From: Mesostigma viride
Lineage: Eukaryota; Streptophyta; Mesostigmatophyceae; Mesostigmatales; Mesostigmataceae
Direction of reading: 5' to 3'
Length of the DNA: 64,000 nt
NCBI GenBank assembly: GCA_009746045.1
Contig: RPFO01000165.1
Span: 1,103,546-1,167,545 of the forward strand
The notes under the pieces are model-generated. The model saw nothing but the letters and a program-made list of their open reading frames with translations. It did no database searches and was not told where the DNA came from. Made by a program: the position numbers and the translations under genes. Numbering within the stretch: position 1 is the stretch's first letter; each line of letters begins with the position of its first letter. Of this stretch, positions 58,167-64,000 are shown piece by piece.

Positions 58167-58797
58167 TCTCTAGCTCATGCAACACTACCCCAACATCGCC
58201 GCCGCCATTATCGAAACAATTTCGCATGCAATATTTTATCGCACATGAAGTCGCCAGACGGCCTGAGGTCGTCACGTAATTAATTGCTTGTCCAGGGTGA
58301 TTACAGTTAATAATTTTTTTCATGCCCTCAACGGCTCAAGTCCTGCCTTGCTCGTCTTCAGTTTTGGTACCCGAGCATTGTCCTGAACCGTACTGACGTA
58401 CTGTCTTTCCAAACCAACTCCAACTACAGCGTACCTAGGATTCAGATGGTACGGGCTGACGGCCTGACGCCGCGCCGCTGGACCTTCGGTCTGGCCTTCA
58501 GGACTTAGGTGGTTGACGAATACCCTAAACATTTCGTCAAACCGGTTGACGAACTTCGGAACATATTCTTCAATTGGTTGACGAATTGCCGAGTTGGTTG
58601 ACGAATGTGGTTGACGAATTGCCCAAAATGGTTGACTATTTTACTACTATTTTCAAAATTCGTCAACCGGTTGACGAAATAGTCCCGTTAGCAAAAGCAC
58701 TGAAGTCAATTATATGTCCCGGCTACAGGAGTAGCCGCCTCTTTTGTTGGGGGGGGAGGTGTGTAACTTGCACGGATGCGACATGCCATTTGTGGTA

Positions 58798-59833
58798 CAG
58801 GCATTCACGCCTTAAGTTGGGTTGGCTTAAGTTGGGTTCACGCCTTAAGTTGGGTCGCAGTTGGCTGCATGGCGAACCCAACTTAAGGCTGATGGATGTA
58901 CTACGAAAAACCCAACTTAAGGCGTGTAGGGGCTTCTAGCGCGGTGTGGCACTGATTTTTTACTGCCGCGACTTGAGTTTTTTCCCGCGCCGGTGGTCCG
59001 ACAGGGTTTCCGCGCCATCCAACACTAAGGATCTATAAAATTCACTGCATGTCTTGGTCAGTTGGGCGCTGAAATCAGTCATCATTGTATTATATACATA
59101 GTGGGCAAACGGCTTGCTGTTCAAACGCGTTCGTCACATTAGAACCCATCGTAAATGCGACACAATGGCCGACAAAACTGATAAGGCCAAATGGAACGCA
59201 CTGTTTTCGGGCAGCGGGGCAGCGTCCAACAAAAAGCAGAAACGAGACACCACAGGCGAGAAGGCACTAGGTGGCAAGGGCAAGCTGTCAAACCAGCAAA
59301 AATTGAACGGCTATGGCCTTCTTGTCGTAAGGGTTGCTGCGCTCTCTGACATGGCGACATATTTCGCCGGGATCAGCAACGTTGTTGGCATTCACGTGCA
59401 CTAAACCGTTCACCGACCGTTATTAGACCAGTCCTGGTGACAGTGGCCATGGACGGGATTACTGTTTGAGTCCGGATGCTACTAGGGAAGACGAGGCTAG
59501 AGAGACAGTAAATAGCCACGCTTACCGCGCATAGAACGCGCATGCCCTGTAGTGCAGCACACCAAGTTTTGGCTAGCACGGTGGGGTGCTTCACCTGCCC
59601 ACAGCCGGTTTGAGGACTTGCATCCAAGTTCCGACCCGAAATACGACTTTGATGGTGAATTCTTTAGTGCAGTTCGATTGGCCTTGACGAGAGCTTTCAA
59701 AAGACACCCTGAAGTCCTTCAGCAGGGCTGGGGGTCGCAAGTTATGGTAACGTAACGGCTTAAGTTGGGTTCACGCCTTAAGTTGGGTTGACCCCAAGAA
59801 ACCCTCGAACCCAACTTAAGGCGTGAATGCCTG
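58798..59833. mobile_element. TA-flanked DNA transposon (Tc1/mariner-type target), 1,036 bp, with subterminal repeats
   Basis: Perfect 26-bp inverted repeats starting CAGGCATTCACGCCTTAAGT, flanked by TA (58796-58797, 59834-59835); repeat R2 copy 1 provides the empty TA site. The 14-bp phrase CCTTAAGTTGGGTT or its complement recurs about nine times near both ends. An ORF at 59165-59404 begins MADKTDKAKWNALFSGSG and may be the start of a lost transposase; otherwise non-autonomous. Confidence 0.9.
59165..59404 (+). CDS. small ORF in the TA element
   Basis: 79 residues from ATG 59165 to TAA 59402. The first 50 residues are Lys/Ser/Gly-rich (SNKKQKRDTTGEKALGGKGK) and then LSNQQKLNGYGLLVVRV. Basic and possibly DNA-binding; not recognised. 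It may continue through splicing (GTAAGG at about 59328). Confidence 0.3.
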   Translation: MADKTDKAKWNALFSGSGAASNKKQKRDTTGEKALGGKGKLSNQQKLNGYGLLVVRVAALSDMATYFAGISNVVGIHVH

Positions 59834-60908
59834 TATTAAATTATCCGTCCCGGTCGATCGGCGCCGACCGTAATCCGGCGCCAGTGCCGAGGCCATAGTA
59901 TATAGTTGGCAGCCGAGGCAATCCGTGTGGAAGTAAGTGTAGAAGTTTTGCTGACGAACTTGGCCCTTTGCGCCGTAGGCAGACCTAGCGCCTGAACGGG
60001 AGTTACGGGACAGCCAAGTGGCACTGCACACGCGTTATGATGGTACATACGGACATTTGGATATTTTTCAGGAGAGGCCTCTAGCCGTACTGGTCTTTAA
60101 TGTGTTCTAGACGGTTCGAGAAGCCCGTCCCCGCGGACCTCACGTCATGCCTGGTTGGCAGCGCCAGGCGCAGCCACCAACGGGGACGAAGGGACAAAAT
60201 AGGCAAGACACGAGCTATGCCAGCAGTCCGGACCTTGTATCGTAATGGCAGTAATTTACCACGTTGCTCTACAGATGTACCATCGCTTGCTCCTGGAGTG
60301 TAATTCTCCTGTGGGCTCGAGTGTGAATCCCTCGCCTACTGGGTGTAAGTCTTCCCGCATAAAGTGTTTTAACCCTTAGCCCGCCAACCCCCCGACATGT
60401 CGGGGGGTCTGACTAATGGTCGAATTTCTCGCCGCGCCGCCATTGCATTACCGAAAGAGGCAACGTTCGTTTCCCTTGAAAATTCAAGTACAACGGACGG
60501 CGCGCAAATTTCAGCATACGGACTGATCCAGGACCGGATCGACCAAACCCGATCTGCCCAAATCTGCCCAAATCTTTCACTTCACGAGTCACTACCGGAT
60601 CTGTACGGCAACTGCAGGCTGACTTCCTGATTCCGTGGACTCCGAGCATTGAACATTTTCTAGACGGGAGTTTTCGGACCTACCCTCGGATCTACACCTT
60701 CAGTCGTGGCAAAACTCGCTGGCATGAAAATTGGAGCTAAGGACGCATTTTGCTGGCAGTAGGTAGAAAAGACGGCGCTGCAAATAGGCATAATGCATTG
60801 TGAACATTTTCTCGTAACTAACGTGCCGCTCATCACGCATGCTTTAGTGGTCATAATTTACATTTTACACTAGCTAGTACACTTGCTGCAGGACATACGA
60901 TACATGTA

Positions 60909-62586
60909 ATGGCGTCACGGAATGCTGTTTCAGTTTACGCGAGCACTAGTTTCTGTAGGCACATTCCGCCTGCGCCTACCCAGCAGCCGGCCAAGCTCAA
61001 AATGAGCAAAAATGCCGCTGCCGGCGCAGTGGATGGCGCGGGATTTTGGTTTCCAGGATCCCGCGTAGATTCCAGAGCTAATAACACGATAGTGCACTCA
61101 TTGCGAAGGAATAGCGAGGGGGAAATGCTAGGTGTTTTCCCAGGGTCGGTAGTGCAGGTCCAAAGCGAGGACCCGGGCAACAAGCCCTTTTTTCTGGAGG
61201 TAGTGTGCATAGTCAAGCCAGGTGAGGCAATAGACCCGAGATGGGCGGTGGCAGGAAACGTAGACAACACGAACGAAGTCGTGTTGTGCAGCTGTTGGTT
61301 GTGGCGCGACGATGAACTTCCTGAGCACCTGGCGCAGGCAGTTCACTGGTCGAGAACTGTAATCGAGCTAATTGCCAGCGAAGACTGCGCTGCCGTTCCA
61401 GTGTCGGCGGTGCAAGACATCGTCTCCGTGCAGGCCTACTGGCACGCGGACTTTTACAGCTGGGCGGACTACACCGCACAGGTACTTTCTGTTTGTAATG
61501 TCCTCTCTATATTGCATGCATTTGATGCGGCTGGCTGGGATGCCTCATTTGCTTTACTGCTGGAGGTGACAGAAAAGTCATAAAGCTTGCTGCCTGGGTG
61601 TTCAGAGAGCATATTTTGTCTGTGTATCTGCTTCTTTTTTTTTCCCTCTTTAATCTTTGGTTGTCTACCCTTTTTCATCCTGGTGGTTGGGTGGTTGGTT
61701 AGTTGGTTGGTTGGTTGGTTGGGTGGGTGGGTGGTGGTGGGTGGTGGGTGGGTGGGTGGGTGGGTGGGTGGGTGGGTGGGTGGGTGGGTGGGTGGGTGGG
61801 TGGGTGGGTGGGTGGGTGGGTGGGTGGGTGGGTGGGTGGGTGGTGGGTGGGTGGGTGGGTGGGTGGGTGGGTGGGTGGGGGGTGGGTGGGTGGTGTGTGT
61901 GTGGGGGGGGGGGGGGGGGGGGGGGGGGGTGTTGTATATTCACTATTGTTGTGATTGCTAGAGAACTGTCACTTATATACCATTGTTTACTTGCATGTTT
62001 GCTTGCTCATGCTCCTGCCTACCATATCATGTGCACTTACTTCGCAGTTCTTCTACTCCAAGGAGAACGCCTGCCTACAGCGCGTGCGGGGACCGGCCAA
62101 GATGAAGGAGCTCAAGGCGGCCTTTCAGGCGCGCAACGAGGTGCTCATGGCTGGCTGCAGCGAGCCCACCTGACGCACCCTGAACCAGTCCCAAGCAGCG
62201 GCTTTCAGGCCGGAGGCGCAGAAGAAGTGGGGACCCAAGAAGTCAACCCAGGACCCAAGCGTCAAGGGCTACGTCCAGTTCCCCACCTCGCCGGTCATGA
62301 TGAGCGCGTGGCCGCGCAGCATCCTCAAGCGGTTCAAGGCGGAGTCAGATGGCACCACCTTGAAAGTAAGTAACTGTTTACAGTTTTGTTGAGTTGCACA
62401 AATGCAATACATTGCATGACACGAATGGAAACATGTGTTAAATTAACATCATTGAAACTGCCTACTACTATACCCTCCATGGGGCTTTTCTGGCGATCGC
62501 AGGCAGTGTTCGAGTCACTCTTAGCTAACACCAAGTCATGCTGCAAAAGGATAAAAGGGGATTCCTTTAGGGTCATGAGCACCTGA
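60909..62586 (+). pseudogene. BAH-domain protein gene fragment (three exons, in-frame TGA in exon 2)
   Basis: Exon 1 60909-61481 (191 codons) ends CAG/GTACTT; exon 2 begins 62048 after CGCAG and is in phase 0; a likely exon 3 is 62503-62586. Residues from about 95 on read PFFLEVVCIVKPGEAIDPRW, CSCWLWRDDELPEHLA, ELIASEDCAAVPVSAVQDIV, SVQAYWHADFYSWADYTAQ and, in exon 2, FFYSKENACLQRVRG: the W-x-W-R-x-x-E-L, ELxxSED-xxxVPV and final Y-x-x-x-x-FF strands of a BAH module, a nucleosome-binding fold found in chromatin regulators. TGA at 62171-62173 interrupts exon 2, but the frame stays open for 64 more codons to a perfect donor (AAA/GTAAGT at 62365). It looks like a captured chromatin-gene segment that has acquired a nonsense change; if TGA is a true stop the product is 232 residues. 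Confidence 0.65.
61683..61930. repeat. (GGTT)n/(GGGT)n microsatellite and poly-G in the BAH intron
   Basis: About 220 bp of GGTT, then GGGT units with occasional slips, ending in roughly 25 consecutive G. The G-rich strand is the sense strand of the intron and could form G-quadruplex structures. ORFs across it are artefacts. Confidence 0.93.
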
Positions 62587-63765
62587 TCCTTGTCATCTAG
62601 GAAGCCCAAGCCATGCTCAATGGAAGCAAAACAGGTTGGGAGGAGATAAGTAGCTCACGCATGCTCACCTTCCCTACCAATTCACCATGTTTTCCAGCAG
62701 GGTGAAGAGCCAAGACGCGCGTTTATGAGCTCGTCAGCTGCTTGCAACGGTGATGCCGCTCCCAGGCAGCTAGGGTCCTTGACTACGCAATATAGAATGG
62801 CTAGCACGTAAAAGCCTCCATATAGCAAGCGTAGCAAAGCCACATAACTGCCCCATCAATTCTTGGTAGCCATAGAAGCATGGCATACGCCGCCCAAGGC
62901 AAACCAAAGAAAGCTGCTGGAAATACGATAGCGCAACTGCAGCAAGTGGCGAAAAAAAAATAGCAACAACAACCCGGAAACGGCACTAAAAGCTTCATGC
63001 CAGCGGCATTGAAAGCGCTAACATATTGGACGGTGACATGCGGCAAATGAGCGTACTATGGCCGGCATGATTCCTACCCAGGCGTGCAAGAAATTCCAGT
63101 CATGGACGGCTTGGACGCGGATCGCGCCTGAGCGATATCATTTCAGACATGACTGGAAATGGCCGCAGATTGAAGCCGCTCCGGCTATTTCCACTGCTGC
63201 CATTACTAAACGCTTCTTCCTGCAGCAATATAACCCACTAATATTCAATCTACCGTCGCACGCACGCAGTCTAAATATATATCGCGACCAGTTAGGCCCC
63301 CGTGCTGTGCATCGAGGCGACTTGTGTTGTTTCGGCCTGTTTTCCAGGTAAATGCTTCGGCCTATTTCATGTTTCTACAATTATTGCCTCCCTACAGTAG
63401 CCCCTGTAGCGCAAAAGCTTGCTATGCATGGGCGGGTCGACATGGCGTCGCATGGGCCGTGAAGCCGGACTTGAACGGACGATAGTGTTGTACTAGTTCA
63501 GGCAGGTTCAGGCTCCATATGATTCCACCGTTTTCCCTTCCTGATTCCACCGTTATTCCTTCCCGATTCCTTGGATGAAATCTGGCCGAATCAGACAGAA
63601 TAGTTCCTGCGGTGCCAAAAGGGCGGTTACGGAAATGTGTGGCTGGAGTTTGTGAGAAGGGTAACTACTTTGACTGGTGCGCACTTGAAACTAGTCGGCA
63701 TTGCTAGATGCCGCGGGGGTACACTCCAACTTGAAAGCCGGACGTCTTGGGGTCAAGGCTTGGTG
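62587..63765. other. no gene recognised within the BAH-carrying insertion
   Basis: Short frames only. CAGCAAGTGGCGAAAAAAA at about 62939 vaguely resembles CAGCAAGCGGCGAACAAAAC at about 27292 in the TTAA element, hinting at a shared mobile-element ancestry. Confidence 0.35.
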
Positions 63766-64000
63766 TTCGGTAATGCAATGAAGCGCCGCGCCACTTGTGA
63801 CGGAGGACAGTTGTCCGGTGGGTCCGGGAACACTTTGGGACGAAGGTGATGCATAGGTTTGGGGGTAATATTCGCCATAGCCTGGTAATTACAACGTGCA
63901 TTGAGAATGTATCACGTGACTTTGGCGGGAAATTTTCGCTCGCGCGCGCGTATAATGAGATATGGCTGCCAACGTGCCGCTGTCACGAAATTTTTGCGTC

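Larger units (their letters stand above)
53581..58702 (-). mobile_element. hAT element with CAGTG termini, carrying a broken transposase
   Basis: Left end CAGTGCTTTTGCTAAGGG, right end complement CAGTGCTTTTGCTAACGGG. Both ends are followed inward by many copies of TTCGTCAAxxGGTTGAC-type repeats (53608-53715 and 58508-58690), as expected for hAT transposase binding sites. The transposase reads on the minus strand. No clear 8-bp duplication is visible (AGCTAGCC left, AAGTCAAT right), so one flank has changed. The TTAA element P2 is nested at 53767-55109. Confidence 0.85.
58768..60368 (-). repeat. dispersed repeat R2, copy 2, with an inserted TA element
   Basis: Inverted copy of 30830-31391. 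Interrupted at 58798-59833; bordered on the right by the TTAA insertion P3. Confidence 0.8.
60441..63780. mobile_element. 3,340-bp inverted-repeat-bounded insertion carrying a BAH gene fragment; no visible TSD
   Basis: CATTGCATTACCGAA at 60441-60455 is matched by its exact complement at 63766-63780. P2 (GCCGC/AAGCG) serves as the empty site and shows that the insertion added no duplicated bases. Inside are a multi-exon BAH gene fragment (60909-62586), a GGGT microsatellite in its first intron, and about 1.2 kb without genes. No transposase. The class is unclear: a short TIR with no duplication does not fit the common superfamilies. Confidence 0.7.
60373..64000. mobile_element. TTAA element P3 (left part), split by a 3.3-kb insertion and running off the window
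   Basis: TTAA (60369-60372) then CCCTTAGCCCGCCAACC, closely like the left end of P2; the inner palindrome here is CCCCCCGACATGTCGGGGGG (20 bp, perfect). P2-like sequence resumes at 63781 (AAGCGCCGCGCCAC, GTCCGGGAACACTTTGGGAC) and continues to the edge. Repeat R2 copy 1 shows the empty TTAA. Confidence 0.85.

Noticed and set aside
61657-62373. A single long ORF through the GGGT repeat into BAH exon 2
   Set aside because: The repeat keeps frames open, and its reading of exon 2 is out of the BAH frame.

Overview
The window is nuclear DNA from a eukaryote, most likely a green alga. The clearest host gene, at 5.2-6.7 kb, encodes a plastid-type class I fructose-bisphosphate aldolase with a transit-like N terminus and two GT-AG introns. 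Nearly everything else is transposable-element (TE) DNA in nested layers. No rRNA, tRNA, CRISPR array or bacterial-type operon was seen.

Layout. 0-5.2 kb: weak gene remnants, GC-rich low-complexity DNA, and LINE 3' ends fused to long GATG/GT/GGGT microsatellites. 5.2-6.7 kb: aldolase. 6.9-8.1 kb: dispersed repeats and a large hairpin. 8.2-11.1 kb: a frameshifted gene for an HUH-type Rep endonuclease (HxHxH and YxxK motifs, one intron, no helicase), preceded by two direct repeats; the remnant of a second copy lies at 17.7-18.2 kb. 11.7-16.8 kb: an ORF1-only LINE and a 5'-truncated L1-type reverse transcriptase (RT) copy. 18.2-23.6 kb: a young tyrosine-recombinase retrotransposon with complete split direct repeats (A1-ORFs-B1-A2-B2) and a 2A-like NPGP motif between RNase H and recombinase. 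24.8-28.5 kb: LINE fragments split by a TTAA-targeted DNA transposon. 28.6-30.1 kb: a non-autonomous hAT element with a perfect 8-bp target-site duplication (TSD).

31.7-49.3 kb: Copia element B on the minus strand, with 618-bp LTRs and TSD TATTC. It has been invaded by the complete Copia element A (32.4-40.0 kb, LTRs identical by eye, TSD ACATC), by a 1,343-bp TTAA element within pol, and by an ORF1-only LINE within its 5' LTR. A and B share unusual traits: a retropepsin-like domain after the integrase rather than before it, HGDD instead of YVDD in the RT, gag and pol in one frame separated by a single stop codon, and LTR ends AGTT...AACT.

49.3-64 kb: a PHD-finger remnant, more TTAA elements, a frameshifted hAT transposase inside an element with CAGTG termini, a TA-flanked element with subterminal repeats, and at the right edge a 3.3-kb inverted-repeat-bounded insertion carrying an intron-containing BAH-domain gene fragment.

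The coding sequences therefore do not form a pathway. Apart from the aldolase they are mostly selfish-element machinery, and the order of insertion can be read from the nesting. The leading candidates for something undescribed are the HUH/Rep element and the rearranged Copia lineage. All similarity statements are visual readings and no database search was made.
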